A stretch of DNA of 64,000 nucleotides from Agrobacterium tumefaciens (GCF_000834635.1 NZ_JXQV01000004.1:62001-126000), one strand, 5' to 3'; shown: positions 53,825 through 63,989, counted from the first letter of the stretch. The notes: generated from the sequence alone by a model not told the origin. A program made the numbers and translations.

Positions 53825-54006
53825 GGCGGACGCTGAACTCCCATAAACCCCTTCGTCGCCGACTTTTTTGCAAAAGTTTGGGCGGCGAAGTCTGACTTGG
53901 CCCAAAAATTGCTTTTTATTCTTGTTTGGTCAAGCTCAGTTGGGGGCAGGGATAAAGAATCTTTGGCCCGGTGACGCTGGCTGCGTCACTTTTATGGGCC
54001 TATCCG

Positions 54007-54819
54007 TCAAAGGCTGAAGTTATTGCCAAGATAGAGGCGGCGCACTTCCGCGTTGTCAACGATTTCCGACGCCCGGCCATGGGTCAGAACCTCACCCGCA
54101 TGGATGATGTAGGCGCGGTCAATCAGCCCGAGCGTTTCACGCACATTGTGGTCGGTGATGAGAACGCCGATGCCACGGGCCGTGAGGTGGCGCACAAGAT
54201 TCTGGATATCGCTGACCGAAATCGGATCAACGCCCGCAAAGGGCTCATCCAGCAACATGAAGGTCGGGTCTGTCGCCAGAGCTCTGGCAATTTCAAGACG
54301 GCGTCGCTCACCGCCGGACAGGGCGACGGCTGGAGATTTGCGCAGGTTCGAGATGTGAAACTCTTCCAGAAGTTCATCGAGCTTGCGATTGCGCTTCGTC
54401 TCGTCGCGCTCGTGCACTTCAAGAACCGCACGGATATTGTCTTCGACGCTCAAGCCACGAAAGATCGACGCTTCTTGCGGAAGGTACCCAACACCCAGAC
54501 GCGAGCGGCGATACATCGGCATAGACGTCACGTCATTGCCATTGATGGCGATCTTGCCGGCATCGACAGGAACGAGGCCCGTGATCATGTAGAAGCATGT
54601 CGTCTTGCCAGCACCGTTGGGGCCAAGAAGGCCCACGGCTTCACCGCGACGAACGACAAGAGAGACGCCATTGACAACGCGGCGCGTGTTGTAGGTCTTG
54701 GTTAGGCCCTGGGCAATCAATGTGCCCTCATAGCGCGCCTTGTCGGCGGACATGCTGTCCGTTTCCGATGCGCGCGCAGAGCCTGCGCCAAAAAGCTTTG
54801 AGATGGACTGGATTTTCAC
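54007..54819 (-). CDS. lptB: Lipopolysaccharide export ATP-binding protein LptB
   Basis: The ABC ATPase has Walker A GPNGAGKTT, the Q-loop, signature LSGGERRRLEIARAL, Walker B FMLLDEPFAGVD and switch His (LITDHNVRET). LptB powers LptFG in lipopolysaccharide transport. A GTG start at 54819, 10 bases past the lptA stop, gives 270 residues. An ATG at 54753 gives a shorter 248-residue protein and is also reasonable. The order lptC-lptA-lptB-rpoN is conserved. Confidence 0.92.
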   Translation of the reverse strand: MKIQSISKLFGAGSARASETDSMSADKARYEGTLIAQGLTKTYNTRRVVNGVSLVVRRGEAVGLLGPNGAGKTTCFYMITGLVPVDAGKIAINGNDVTSMPMYRRSRLGVGYLPQEASIFRGLSVEDNIRAVLEVHERDETKRNRKLDELLEEFHISNLRKSPAVALSGGERRRLEIARALATDPTFMLLDEPFAGVDPISVSDIQNLVRHLTARGIGVLITDHNVRETLGLIDRAYIIHAGEVLTHGRASEIVDNAEVRRLYLGNNFSL

Positions 54820-54829
54820 GGGGTAAAGA

Positions 54830-55402
54830 CTACTGCTTTTTCTGTGATTTGGGGTCGAGCATAATTCGAACCGGTCCGCCACAGCTTTCCAGCTTCGCTT
54901 CGCCTGTGTTCATCAGCACGGTCAGTTTGCAACCGGTAAACACGTTGGTGTCCTGCGACAGAACCACCTGCTTGCCCGACAGAATAAACGTCTGTGCTGC
55001 CATGTCGAACTCGCCCTTGTCGGCAGTCGCTTTTTGCGTGCCAGACGTCAGGTATACGGAGTTGTCGACGAAAATCTTGTCGATATCTGCACCACCGCTG
55101 GTGATGGAAGAGCTTGCGGCACCGCCCTCTGACTGGCTCTTGTAGAGCACGGTCATCTTGCCAGCCTGCAGGGTCGTCGTGCCCTGCACAACCTTAACAT
55201 TGCCGGTGAAATAAGCCTTGCGCTCCTGGTCCCGAACTTCAAGCTGGTCGCTTTCGATGGCGATTGGCTGATCGTTGGAAAGCTTCAGGCCTTCCATGTT
55301 GGTCGCGGTCTGTGCGGCTGCGGTGCCAGCAAGGCATGAAAGAGCAACGGCTGCGAAGCAGGCAACGTTGGTGTAGCGGGTTGTGCGCAAAATCTGCATC
55401 AT
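54830..55402 (-). CDS. lptA: Periplasmic lipopolysaccharide transport protein LptA
   Basis: The 190-residue precursor has a signal peptide (about 1-30, TAAAQ). An OstA-like jellyroll follows, with LEVRDQERKAYFTGNVKVVQGTTTLQAGKMTVLY and ADKGEFDMAAQTFILSGKQVVLSQDTNVFTG. It forms the periplasmic bridge for lipopolysaccharide. It lies 13 bases after lptC and 10 before lptB. Confidence 0.94.
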   Translation of the reverse strand: MMQILRTTRYTNVACFAAVALSCLAGTAAAQTATNMEGLKLSNDQPIAIESDQLEVRDQERKAYFTGNVKVVQGTTTLQAGKMTVLYKSQSEGGAASSSITSGGADIDKIFVDNSVYLTSGTQKATADKGEFDMAAQTFILSGKQVVLSQDTNVFTGCKLTVLMNTGEAKLESCGGPVRIMLDPKSQKKQ

Positions 55403-55415
55403 TTGTGTCGGGCTC

Positions 55416-56081
55416 TCACTTGCCGGCGTTCTGAATGGTCGATGCAGCTATACGAGCTCGTACCTGCCCCGTAAATGTAATCGTTTTACCATTATCTGCA
55501 ATGCGTAAACTTTCCGCATTGATCGACCCTTCCTTGGTCTTGATGGCGACGGGTTTGTCCGTTTCCATCGTTCCGGCCTTCAGGTCGACATTTGCAGACT
55601 GGAATTTCGCTTGTAATCCATTGCTCAGATTGATGTCAAAGGGGGCCGTCATCTGCAACCGGTTCGTTGCGCGATCAAACAGGCCTTCCTGCGCCACCAC
55701 CTGCGCCACGATGTCATTCATCGGCACTGCCGCCAGCACTTTTTCAAGCGTCATGAGGTTAGGGCTGGCAATATCCTGCAGCGCCCTTTCGGCATTCATC
55801 GAATAATCGAAGCCCTGATTGTTGCGGCCTGCAAGGGCTGGCTTCTCCATGACGATCTTGCCGTCCTCAACCTTCGAGCTTTCAAGCGTGACCTCGTCCG
55901 GCACCCAGGTGCGGATCAGGGAAACCGCAATGAAGGACAGCGATATGATGGCCGCACCGAGCGGAAGAATGACCTTGAGCCTTCGCACCCGCGCAGAGTG
56001 GCGCACCGCCTTGATATAGGCGTTCTCCTGTCCGTGGGACAGCGCAAGACTGGGGCTGGTTTGGCTTAGTCGCTCAAGCAT
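55416..56081 (-). CDS. lptC: LptC-like lipopolysaccharide export protein
   Basis: The 221-residue protein has an N-terminal membrane segment (about 38-56; VILPLGAAIISLSFIAVSLI) and a periplasmic domain with LptC/OstA-type repeats (TNRLQMTAPFDINLSNGLQAKFQSANVDLKAGTMETDKPVAIKTKEGSINAESLRIADNGKTITFTGQV). It docks to LptFG and to LptA. The ATG at 56081 is chosen; a TTG 21 bases upstream is possible. Confidence 0.9.
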   Translation of the reverse strand: MLERLSQTSPSLALSHGQENAYIKAVRHSARVRRLKVILPLGAAIISLSFIAVSLIRTWVPDEVTLESSKVEDGKIVMEKPALAGRNNQGFDYSMNAERALQDIASPNLMTLEKVLAAVPMNDIVAQVVAQEGLFDRATNRLQMTAPFDINLSNGLQAKFQSANVDLKAGTMETDKPVAIKTKEGSINAESLRIADNGKTITFTGQVRARIAASTIQNAGK

Positions 56082-56320
56082 TCTGAAGGATCCGGGGGTC
56101 AATACGTCGCATCATCAAGTTGAAGCGACCTTACTCACTCTAACATTGGCTCTGGCGCGAGGCCATGCCCTGCCAATATGGTTTTTCTCTGCAGTATCGC
56201 AAGGGTTACGTTATTTTTCTCAAAAGGATGCTTTCCCGTTTGTTTCCTTGCAAGAGGTGGCTACAAGGCTCATATGGCGAAGTTGAAGCGCTGTGGCGAG
56301 TGTTGGGCGAAAGGAAACAA

Positions 56321-57274
56321 ATGGATCAGATGGCAATCGCAGACCGCAGACAATTGCGGCGCAAGCTGACCTTCTGGCGCGTTGCTGCCGTTTTCCTTCT
56401 CGTGGTCGGTGCCTTTGCACTCTATCGTTTCGCCCTGACGCCACCGCAGCAGAGCGCCCGCCCGCACCTTGCGCGCATCGAGATTACAGGCCTGATCCAG
56501 GACGATACCGAGTTGCTGGAGCGGCTGAAAAAGATTGAAGAGAGCGACAGCGCCAAGGGACTGATCGTTTCCATCTCCTCGCCCGGCGGCACGACCTATG
56601 GCGGCGAGCGCATTTTCAAGGCGATCCGCGCCATTGCCGACAAGAAACCGGTTGTTTCGGATGTGCGCACTCTGGCTGCCTCCGCTGGCTATATGATCGC
56701 AGCCGCTGGCGATACGATCATCGCGGGTGACACCTCGATCACCGGCTCCATCGGCGTCATCTTCCAATATCCGCAGGTCGGCCCATTGCTCGAAAAGCTT
56801 GGTGTGTCGCTGCAGGAAATCAAATCCTCGCCGATGAAGGCCGAGCCATCGCCATTCCACGAGCCGCCGGAAGAATCCAAGGCCATGATCCGCAACATGG
56901 TTATGGACAGCTATGGCTGGTTCGTCGATCTGGTGGCCGACCGCCGCAAGCTGCCGCGCGATGAGGTTTTGAAGCTTGCGGATGGCTCAATCTTCACCGG
57001 ACGACAGGCCCTTGCCGTCAAACTCATCGACACACTGGGCGGGGAAAAGGAAATTCGCGCCTATTTCGATGGTCGCGATATTGCCAAGGATCTGCCCATC
57101 GTCGAATGGACCGCGCCTTCCCAGCGTTCGCCCTTGGCGCTCTTCAGCATCGCTGGCCTTGCAAAAATTCTGGGCTATGATGAATTTCTGCCATTTAACG
57201 TGCCGCGCCAACTGGGAGCCGACAAGTTGTTTCTTGACGGTCTTGTCTCTGTTTGGCAGGTTAGAGAACGTTAA
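56321..57274 (+). CDS. sppA: Signal peptide peptidase SppA (S49 family, short form)
   Basis: The 317-residue protein has one N-terminal membrane segment (about 23-40), [21 protein letters not shown], the likely nucleophile Ser in [19 protein letters not shown] and the likely Lys in [14 protein letters not shown]. The single-domain form forms an octamer, unlike the double E. coli enzyme. It removes signal peptides left in the membrane. The start at 56321 follows AAGGAAAC. ihfB follows 26 bases later. Confidence 0.93.
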   Translation: MDQMAIADRRQLRRKLTFWRVAAVFLLVVGAFALYRFALTPPQQSARPHLARIEITGLIQDDTELLERLKKIEESDSAKGLIVSISSPGGTTYGGERIFKAIRAIADKKPVVSDVRTLAASAGYMIAAAGDTIIAGDTSITGSIGVIFQYPQVGPLLEKLGVSLQEIKSSPMKAEPSPFHEPPEESKAMIRNMVMDSYGWFVDLVADRRKLPRDEVLKLADGSIFTGRQALAVKLIDTLGGEKEIRAYFDGRDIAKDLPIVEWTAPSQRSPLALFSIAGLAKILGYDEFLPFNVPRQLGADKLFLDGLVSVWQVRER

Positions 57275-57300
57275 AAATCCAATCCTTTCAGGGGGCAACC

Positions 57301-57606
57301 GTGATTAAGTCTGAACTGGTGCAGATCGTGGCTGCGCACAACCCGCACCTTTACCATCGCGACGTCGAAAATATCGTCAACGCCGTTCTGGATGAAATCA
57401 CGGATGCGCTGGCTGCCGGCAACCGCGTGGAGCTTCGCGGCTTCGGCGCTTTTTCCGTCAAGAACCGCCCTTCACGCTCAGGCCGCAACCCGCGCACAGG
57501 TGAATCGGTTTTCGTTGAGGAAAAGTGGGTTCCATTCTTCAAGACCGGCAAGGAACTGCGTGAGCGGCTCAATCCGGGCATGAGCGACGTCGAAGACGAA
57601 GACTGA
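57301..57606 (+). CDS. ihfB: Integration host factor subunit beta
   Basis: The 101-residue DNA-bending protein has the HU/IHF fold: [15 protein letters not shown], then [50 protein letters not shown]. The Pro in the RNPRTGE arm is the intercalating residue. An acidic tail ends it. A GTG start follows a GGGGG-rich Shine-Dalgarno. It works with IhfA in sigma-54 promoters and recombination. Confidence 0.96.
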   Translation: MIKSELVQIVAAHNPHLYHRDVENIVNAVLDEITDALAAGNRVELRGFGAFSVKNRPSRSGRNPRTGESVFVEEKWVPFFKTGKELRERLNPGMSDVEDED

Positions 57607-57717
57607 GACCAAGCTTGCGGTGCAAGTGTTGAACAACGGTTGCGACTGGGCGTTTAGCCTCCTATGTGACGCCCATAGCGGTTTGTCTGAAGGCCCCTAA
57701 AGACGGAGTATCGTTGG

Positions 57718-58068
57718 ATGCCCAAAAAGATCATCAACCTTCTGGTTCTCGTGCCGCTCGCCATCATTCTGGTGGTTTTGTGTGTGGCCAACCGGCAATC
57801 TGTGACGCTGGCGCTCAATCCCTTCAAAACGGATGATGCGCTGATGTCATTTTCGGCTCCGTTTTTCGTGTTCATCTTCCTGTCGCTTATTCTGGGTGTG
57901 GTGCTGGGTTCTCTGGTCACCTGGTTTTCTCAGGGCAAGTACCGCAAGCGGGCGCGCACCGAAGCCAAGGAAGCTGTGCGCTGGCACGATGAGGCCAATC
58001 GCCAGAAAGCGGCTGCCAATGCGGTTGTTGTCAGCGCCCCAACAAGCGCGCAGATCGCCGCCAAGTAA
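57718..58068 (+). CDS. LapA-domain (DUF1049) membrane protein
   Basis: The 116-residue protein has two hydrophobic helices (about 5-25 and 40-66), a short loop of the form NRQSVTLALNPF, and a basic cytoplasmic tail (about 75-116, KYRKRARTEAKEAVRWHDEANRQ). This is the LapA/DUF1049 family, a small inner-membrane protein that in E. coli pairs with LapB to control LpxC. It lies 112 bases after ihfB. A function in envelope control is inferred from the family. Confidence 0.85.
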   Translation: MPKKIINLLVLVPLAIILVVLCVANRQSVTLALNPFKTDDALMSFSAPFFVFIFLSLILGVVLGSLVTWFSQGKYRKRARTEAKEAVRWHDEANRQKAAANAVVVSAPTSAQIAAK

Positions 58069-58148
58069 AATTCCGCGTGAAGCGATACGGGTTTCAGCCG
58101 CAGCCCTTTGATAATGGCGCGCCTTGATGATATTCGCTGTCGCATGAG

Positions 58149-59348
58149 ATGCGGTCAGACCTGGAAAGAACCCCGTTGAAGAAAAAAGAAAACCGCCCGG
58201 GCGCCAAGCAGCGCGCGGGGCAGGAACCTCGAAACAAAAGTGCTGCCAAGCCCGCTCGGCCCAAAAACGCCGAGACGCGGACGCGCACGCCTGATTACGT
58301 TCGCTCGGCCGGAGCCCCGCCGGTAAAGGCTGGCCCACGGGACGCGCCGAAGGATTCCTCAAAGGCAAAGGCCAGACCGCAGGCGAGCGAGGCTGAACAA
58401 GTTCCGCCGCGTCCCCTGAAGGGCCGCACCGGCGCTCTGCCCTCCGAAAATGTCCCCGTTATTCTGGAATCGCTCGGCGCGGGTGACTTCCACCTAATCG
58501 ACAGCGGCAATGCGCTCAAGCTCGAGCAATATGGCCAATACCGGATCGTGCGGCCGGAAGCGCAGGCCTTGTGGCGACCAACCTTGCCCCAGCGTGTGTG
58601 GGACAACGCCGATTCCATCTTCTCCGGTGATACGGATGAGGACGGCATGGGACGCTGGCGCTTTCCCAAGGAGCCGCTTGGAGAAACATGGCCGCTGTCC
58701 CTTCTCGGTGTGAATTTTCTCGGTCGCTTTACCGCCTTCCGCCATGTCGGTGTCTTCCCGGAACAGATCGTTCACTGGGAATGGCTGAAGGCTAAGATTG
58801 AAGCATCTGACCGGCCGTTGAAGGTGCTCAACCTGTTTGGCTATACGGGCGTCGCCTCGCTGGTGGCGGCTGCTGCCGGTGCGGAAGTGACGCATGTTGA
58901 TGCCTCGAAGAAGGCGATTGGCTGGGCGCGTGAAAATCAGGCGCTGGCGGGTCTCGAAAATGCGCCGATCCGCTGGATCTGCGAAGATGCGATGAAGTTC
59001 ATTCTGCGCGAAGAACGGCGCGGCAATACCTACGACATCATTCTCACCGATCCGCCGAAATTCGGTCGCGGAACCCATGGCGAAATCTGGGAACTGTTCG
59101 ACCACCTGCCGCTGATGCTGGATGTGTGCCGCGAAATCCTGTCGCCGAATGCGCTGGGGCTTGTACTGACGGCCTATTCCATCCGCGCCAGCTTCTATTC
59201 GATGCATGAGTTGATGCGCGAAACCATGCGTGGCGCGGGCGGAGAAGTCTCCTCCGGCGAACTCGTGATCCGCGAAGCTGGCCTTGATGGCAAGACGCAA
59301 GGGCGCGCCCTTTCCACCTCACTCTTTAGCCGTTGGGTGCCAAAATGA
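58149..59348 (+). CDS. SAM-dependent RNA methyltransferase (RlmI/RlmK-like) with basic N-terminal tail
   Basis: The 399-residue protein has a basic, Pro/Ala/Lys-rich N-terminal extension (about 1-95, possibly disordered) and a Rossmann methyltransferase domain with VLNLFGYTGVASLVAAAAGAEVTHVDASKKAIGWARENQALAGL and ILTDPPKFGRG (the DPPxFG catalytic motif of 5-methylcytosine/2-methylguanine enzymes). The ATG at 58149 is not backed by a strong Shine-Dalgarno; a TTG at 58176 has GGAAAG upstream. The TrmH-type gene overlaps its stop by four bases. Confidence 0.87.
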   Translation: MRSDLERTPLKKKENRPGAKQRAGQEPRNKSAAKPARPKNAETRTRTPDYVRSAGAPPVKAGPRDAPKDSSKAKARPQASEAEQVPPRPLKGRTGALPSENVPVILESLGAGDFHLIDSGNALKLEQYGQYRIVRPEAQALWRPTLPQRVWDNADSIFSGDTDEDGMGRWRFPKEPLGETWPLSLLGVNFLGRFTAFRHVGVFPEQIVHWEWLKAKIEASDRPLKVLNLFGYTGVASLVAAAAGAEVTHVDASKKAIGWARENQALAGLENAPIRWICEDAMKFILREERRGNTYDIILTDPPKFGRGTHGEIWELFDHLPLMLDVCREILSPNALGLVLTAYSIRASFYSMHELMRETMRGAGGEVSSGELVIREAGLDGKTQGRALSTSLFSRWVPK

Positions 59349-60205
59349 ACGATGAGCGCCGTGAAAACAGACCGGGCCGGGTAGGGCAGGTCAAGGAGGT
59401 CACCAGCCTCTCCAATCCCATCATCAAGGACATCAAGAACCTGACCCAGAAGAAGGGGCGGGAAGAAACCGGCACCTTCATGGCCGAAGGTCTGAAGCTG
59501 GTGATCGACGCGCTGGAACTGGGCTGGACGATCCGCACGCTTGTTTACGCCAAGAATGCCAAAGGCAAGGCGCTGGTCGAGCAGGTCGCGACAAAGACCG
59601 TTGCGTCCGGTGGCCTTGTGCTTGAGGTGACCGAAAAAATCCTGTCGTCCATCACCCGTCGCGACAATCCGCAGATGGTGGTGGGGATTTTCGATCAGAA
59701 ATGGACTAACCTCCGGGATATCCAGCCGGAAAGCGGCCAGACCTATATCGCGCTGGATCGAGTACGCGATCCCGGCAATCTCGGCACTATCATCCGCACG
59801 GCTGATGCGGCAGGCGCTTCCGGCGTGATCCTGATAGGCGATTGCACCGATCCGTTTTCGCTCGAAACAGTGCGCGCCACCATGGGCTCGGTCTTTGCGA
59901 TTTCGGTGGCGCATGCAACCGTCGACGAATTTCTGAGCTGGAAAAAATCAGCCGGTGTCAGCGTCGTGGCGACCCATCTGGCTGGTTCAGTTGATTACAG
60001 AACCATCGACTATAAAAAGAAGCCGACCGTGCTTTTGATGGGCAATGAGCAGGGCGGCCTGCCGCCGGAGCTTGCCTCGAAAGCCGATCAATTGGCGCGC
60101 ATTCCCCAGCAGGGCCGCGCCGATTCGCTCAATCTGGCGATTGCGACCGGTGTCATGCTGTTTGAAGCCCGCCGCCACCTTCTCGAACTTGCACCGGTGA
60201 CATGA
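59345..60205 (+). CDS. TrmH/SpoU-family RNA 2'-O-methyltransferase
   Basis: The 286-residue protein has an N-terminal L30e-like substrate domain and a C-terminal SPOUT knot. Motif 1 is [23 protein letters not shown], motif 2 [20 protein letters not shown] and motif 3 [14 protein letters not shown]...[22 protein letters not shown]. It methylates the 2'-OH of rRNA or tRNA. ATGA overlaps on both sides with the previous methyltransferase and with lspA show tight coupling. Confidence 0.92.
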   Translation: MNDERRENRPGRVGQVKEVTSLSNPIIKDIKNLTQKKGREETGTFMAEGLKLVIDALELGWTIRTLVYAKNAKGKALVEQVATKTVASGGLVLEVTEKILSSITRRDNPQMVVGIFDQKWTNLRDIQPESGQTYIALDRVRDPGNLGTIIRTADAAGASGVILIGDCTDPFSLETVRATMGSVFAISVAHATVDEFLSWKKSAGVSVVATHLAGSVDYRTIDYKKKPTVLLMGNEQGGLPPELASKADQLARIPQQGRADSLNLAIATGVMLFEARRHLLELAPVT

Positions 60206-60699
60206 TGGAAATAACAAAGCCCGCTTTGTTCTCAAGACTGGTTCCGGCTGTGTCGCTGATCGTGATCGCGCTGATCCTTGATCAGGTCATCAAGATTATG
60301 GTCGAAACCTATCTCCCCTTGCAGGAGATGGTGCCGGTCGTGCCGTTTCTGGCGCTATACCGTACCTATAATCTCGGCGTTGCCTTCTCGATGCTGGCTG
60401 ACATGGAAGGCTGGTTCATCGTCACCATGCGGCTTGTCATCGTCGGCTTCGTGATCTGGCTGTGGCGCAAGACCGATGACGACCGCACCTTCGCCCATCT
60501 TGGTTTCGCGCTGATCATTGCCGGAGCGGCAGGCAATATTTTCGACCGTTTTCTCTATGGCCACGTGATCGATTATATTCTGTTTCATACGCAGACATGG
60601 TCCTTTGCCGTGTTCAATCTGGCGGACTCCTTCATCACTATCGGCGCAGGCTGCGTTATTCTGGATGAAATTCTTCACGCCCGGACGAAGAAAAGCTAA
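60202..60699 (+). CDS. lspA: Lipoprotein signal peptidase (signal peptidase II)
   Basis: The 165-residue inner-membrane aspartyl protease has four hydrophobic helices and both catalytic Asp motifs, [19 protein letters not shown] and [16 protein letters not shown]. It cleaves signal peptides of diacylated prolipoproteins. It overlaps the TrmH-type gene by ATGA; the second codon is also Met. Confidence 0.96.
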   Translation: MMEITKPALFSRLVPAVSLIVIALILDQVIKIMVETYLPLQEMVPVVPFLALYRTYNLGVAFSMLADMEGWFIVTMRLVIVGFVIWLWRKTDDDRTFAHLGFALIIAGAAGNIFDRFLYGHVIDYILFHTQTWSFAVFNLADSFITIGAGCVILDEILHARTKKS

Positions 60700-60755
60700 A
60701 ACTTTAATCTTCCTGCCAAGCCAATCCAAACAGCTTCCATGTTAGCACCGATTGC

Positions 60756-63008
60756 ATGAGCGAATTGGCGATATTGAAAGACCGGCTGTCCGAAACATTC
60801 GCTTCCGTTGAGGCGGATGAGGGGCCGACCATAGCGTCGGCTGTTCCCGCCCGTGCGGAACGGCTGAGATCACCCCTTTATATCCGTTTGCTCCGCGCCA
60901 TGACGCTGTTTGCAGCCGGGTGCGGTTTTGCCTTCGCAAGCGCCGTCTATCTCGGCGGCAACGCCGCGCTCTACATGGCGGCGGTCTCGGTTGCGATCTG
61001 CGTCTTCTGCGCCGTCTACATGATGGTGCGTTCCTCCATGCTGCGCCAGGCATCCATGCAGCACGCCAATCTCCTCGATGCGCGCCACCGCCAGAACGCG
61101 GCCTTGATGGCGGGAATCCATGAGGCGATGGGCGATATTGTCGTGAGCCGCGATATGGACCGGCGCATCATCCACGCCAATGCCGCCTTTTGCGAAATGA
61201 CCGGCTGCGCGGAACCCTACGGCAAAACCTGTGAGGAAATCGGCATCGCATTCCGCCCCGGCGGCAGGGCCCATTGCTATGATGTGGAAATTGCCACGCC
61301 CTATGGTCAGCGTATCTTCACTTGGCATGATGTGGTGGCCAATGATCCGGCCAGCAGCCGTCTGGTTATTTCCAGCCTTGCCCGCGATGTGACCGATGAA
61401 CGCGCAGCGCTTAGAACCCGCGAGGATGCAAGGCTGCGGGCTGAAAACGCCAATGCCGCCAAGGGCCGGCTTCTGGCCACAGTCAGCCATGAAATTCGCC
61501 TGCCATTATCGGGCATTCTCGGCATGAACCATCTGCTGTCGCAGACGAAGCTGACGCAGGAGCAGCGCAATTATCTGGATGGCATGCGTCAATCCGGGCA
61601 GTCTCTGGTTCAGCTGGTCGAAGACCTGCTGGATTTTTCCACCATGGAGGCCGGGCGGTTCAGGCTCAATCCGAGAGCGGAAAACCTGCGCCAGCTGATT
61701 GAAAGCGTGGTGGAAATGCTGGCTCACCGAGCCCATGAAAAAGGCATCGAGATCGCCTCCATCATCGCGGCAGACATGCCGGATTGCCTCGATTTCGATC
61801 CGGCGCGTCTGCGGCAGGTGCTGTTCAACCTCATCGGCAATGCGGTGAAATTCACGACCAAAGGCGGTGTGCTGGTGCGCGCCTCGATGAGCGGCGAAAC
61901 GCTGTCCATTGCGGTGCAGGATACCGGCCCCGGCATTGGCAAGGCCGAACAGGCGCGGATTTTCGGCGAGTTCGAACAGGCGGGCACACGATCTCAGAAG
62001 AACGCTGGCACGGGCCTGGGCCTTGCCATATCCGCCCGCATTATCAGAGAGTTTGGCGGCGCACTGACGGTGGAGAGCAGGAAGGGTGAAGGCAGCGTCT
62101 TCACCGCCACATTCAAGCCCGCCTCTGCACCCGTGGTCGATATGGCGCCCGGCCGTACGGCGGCGCTTGCCAGATCCAACGTTCTTCTGCTTGCGCCAGC
62201 AGGCGTTGCGGCTGTGGCGACAGTGGATGTGATACGAGCGTTGGGAGGCACCTGCACTTTGCTCTCGACACCCCGACAGTTGAAGTCGCACAGGCTACAA
62301 GCGCCTGGTGAGCTTGCCGAGGTTACCGATATCATCATCGACCACCGTGTGGCCGTGTCATTCCGAGAGGCTTTGAAGAGCTGGCCATCCAGAGCTGATC
62401 GGTCCGTGCGCCAGATCCTGCTCGTCAACCCGGAAGAGCGTGCCTCTCAGCCCAAGGAAGATTTCGATGCCTGGTTGATCCGTCCGCTGCGGGAAAAGTC
62501 TCTGGTCGATGTTCTCTGCGGTCGCCTGCGTGGTGTGGAGCGACGCGATGCCATCAATGACAACCAGCATCCGGGCTTCGGCTTCTCATCCGCGCTCGAT
62601 AAAACATCCTACGAGCTTGATGTGCTGGTGGCCGAGGACGATCCCGTCAATGCCCGTATCCTGCGGGCTGTGCTGGAAAAATCCGGCTGCCGCGTGCGCA
62701 TGGTCAGCGATTTCAAAGCCCTGACCAATGCTTTGACCGGGGAAAGCGCATCCTTGCCCGATCTTATCATTTCCGATCTTCACATGCCTTTCGGTGATGG
62801 GCTGGAGGTGCTGCCGCGTCTCAGCGCATCCTTGAACAGTCAAAAGCGCGTGCCCGTCATGGTGCTGAGCGGCGATACGACGCCGGATACACAATCATTT
62901 TTGCTGGGCGCGGGAATCTCTGCCGTGCTTGCCAAACCGGTGGAACCCAAGCGCCTGATCGAAGAAGTGCTGCGACTGTTTCCACAAAACCGCACCGGCG
63001 TTTTTTAG
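60756..63008 (+). CDS. Membrane hybrid sensor histidine kinase with PAS and receiver domains
   Basis: The 750-residue protein has two membrane segments (about 46-66 and 71-92), a PAS domain (about 115-215), DHp with His245 (ATVSHEIRLPLSG), an ATPase domain (LFNLIGNAVKFT, DTGPGIG, GTGLGLAIS), a poorly conserved receiver-like middle (about 450-590) and a C-terminal receiver (Asp674 in LIISDLHMPFGDGLEV). It has no periplasmic sensor of note. It precedes olsB by 60 bases. I do not know the output partner. Confidence 0.9.
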   Translation: MSELAILKDRLSETFASVEADEGPTIASAVPARAERLRSPLYIRLLRAMTLFAAGCGFAFASAVYLGGNAALYMAAVSVAICVFCAVYMMVRSSMLRQASMQHANLLDARHRQNAALMAGIHEAMGDIVVSRDMDRRIIHANAAFCEMTGCAEPYGKTCEEIGIAFRPGGRAHCYDVEIATPYGQRIFTWHDVVANDPASSRLVISSLARDVTDERAALRTREDARLRAENANAAKGRLLATVSHEIRLPLSGILGMNHLLSQTKLTQEQRNYLDGMRQSGQSLVQLVEDLLDFSTMEAGRFRLNPRAENLRQLIESVVEMLAHRAHEKGIEIASIIAADMPDCLDFDPARLRQVLFNLIGNAVKFTTKGGVLVRASMSGETLSIAVQDTGPGIGKAEQARIFGEFEQAGTRSQKNAGTGLGLAISARIIREFGGALTVESRKGEGSVFTATFKPASAPVVDMAPGRTAALARSNVLLLAPAGVAAVATVDVIRALGGTCTLLSTPRQLKSHRLQAPGELAEVTDIIIDHRVAVSFREALKSWPSRADRSVRQILLVNPEERASQPKEDFDAWLIRPLREKSLVDVLCGRLRGVERRDAINDNQHPGFGFSSALDKTSYELDVLVAEDDPVNARILRAVLEKSGCRVRMVSDFKALTNALTGESASLPDLIISDLHMPFGDGLEVLPRLSASLNSQKRVPVMVLSGDTTPDTQSFLLGAGISAVLAKPVEPKRLIEEVLRLFPQNRTGVF

Positions 63009-63068
63009 ACCGGATCTGTTGCCTGTTACGCGGCTAACTGTCACTGTTTTGTCGTCAAGAAGTGATTT

Positions 63069-63989
63069 ATGACAGCCAGAACAAACACGGTGGTGGGGCG
63101 ATTCTCCATGGTCACGGAAATTCTTGAACACGACATTCGCGAACGCAATGTCATCGGAAATATCGGGCCGGTTTCGCCACCGCGCAACGACGACGTCTTC
63201 GGGCGCATAGGTCCGCTGGAGACCCGGCTTGCCCGAAACGAACGCGAGATCGATGCGGCGCAACATGTTCGCTTCCGGGTCTTTGTGGAAGAAATGGGTG
63301 CGCGGCTTCCCGCAGACGCCATGCGGCGCAACCGCGATATCGATGCGTTTGATGCCGTGTGTGACCACCTTCTGGTGCTGGACAATTCGATAGAGGGTGA
63401 TCCGGAAGACCAGATTGTGGGAACCTACCGGCTGCTGCGGCAGGAAACGGCCTTTGCCTATAATGGTTTTTACTCGGCCAGTGAATTTGATATTGAAGGC
63501 CTGATTGCCCGCCATCCGGGCAAACGCTTCATGGAGCTTGGCCGCTCCTGCGTGCTGCCGCAATATCGCACCAAGCGAACCGTGGAACTTTTGTGGCAGG
63601 GCAACTGGGCCTATGCCGTTCGCCACCGCATGGATGCGATGATTGGCTGTGCATCCTTTCCCGGTGTCCAGCCGGAAGCCCATGCGTTGGCGCTGTCCTT
63701 CCTGCACCACACCTGCGGTGCCAAGGGCGATTGGGCGGCGCAGGCGCTGCCGGAGCTTTACCGCGAGATGGACATGATGCCGGTTGAAGCGATCAATCCG
63801 CGCAAGGCGCTGGTCGGCATGCCGCCGCTCATCAAGGGTTACATGCGCCTTGGTGCCATGTTCGGCTCCGGTGCCGTCGTCGACCATGCCTTCAACACGA
63901 CGGATGTTCTAGTCATCCTGCCTGTTTCTTCGATTGCGGGTCGCTACATCAATTATTACGGCGGCGAAGCCTATCGCTTCAACGGGTAA
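63069..63989 (+). CDS. olsB: L-ornithine N-alpha-acyltransferase OlsB
   Basis: The 306-residue GNAT-type acyltransferase carries segments typical of OlsB: REIDAAQHVRFRVFVEEMGARL, FDAVCDHLLVLDNS, GTYRLLRQETA, FMELGRSCVLPQYRTKRTVELLWQG, and MIGCASFPGVQPEAHALALSFLHH. It makes lyso-ornithine lipid from 3-hydroxyacyl-ACP and ornithine, the first step of ornithine lipid synthesis. Start at 63069 has AAGAAG upstream; an ATG at 63108 (MVTEILEHDIRE) is also possible. The gene ends 11 bases before the window edge. Confidence 0.92.
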   Translation: MTARTNTVVGRFSMVTEILEHDIRERNVIGNIGPVSPPRNDDVFGRIGPLETRLARNEREIDAAQHVRFRVFVEEMGARLPADAMRRNRDIDAFDAVCDHLLVLDNSIEGDPEDQIVGTYRLLRQETAFAYNGFYSASEFDIEGLIARHPGKRFMELGRSCVLPQYRTKRTVELLWQGNWAYAVRHRMDAMIGCASFPGVQPEAHALALSFLHHTCGAKGDWAAQALPELYREMDMMPVEAINPRKALVGMPPLIKGYMRLGAMFGSGAVVDHAFNTTDVLVILPVSSIAGRYINYYGGEAYRFNG

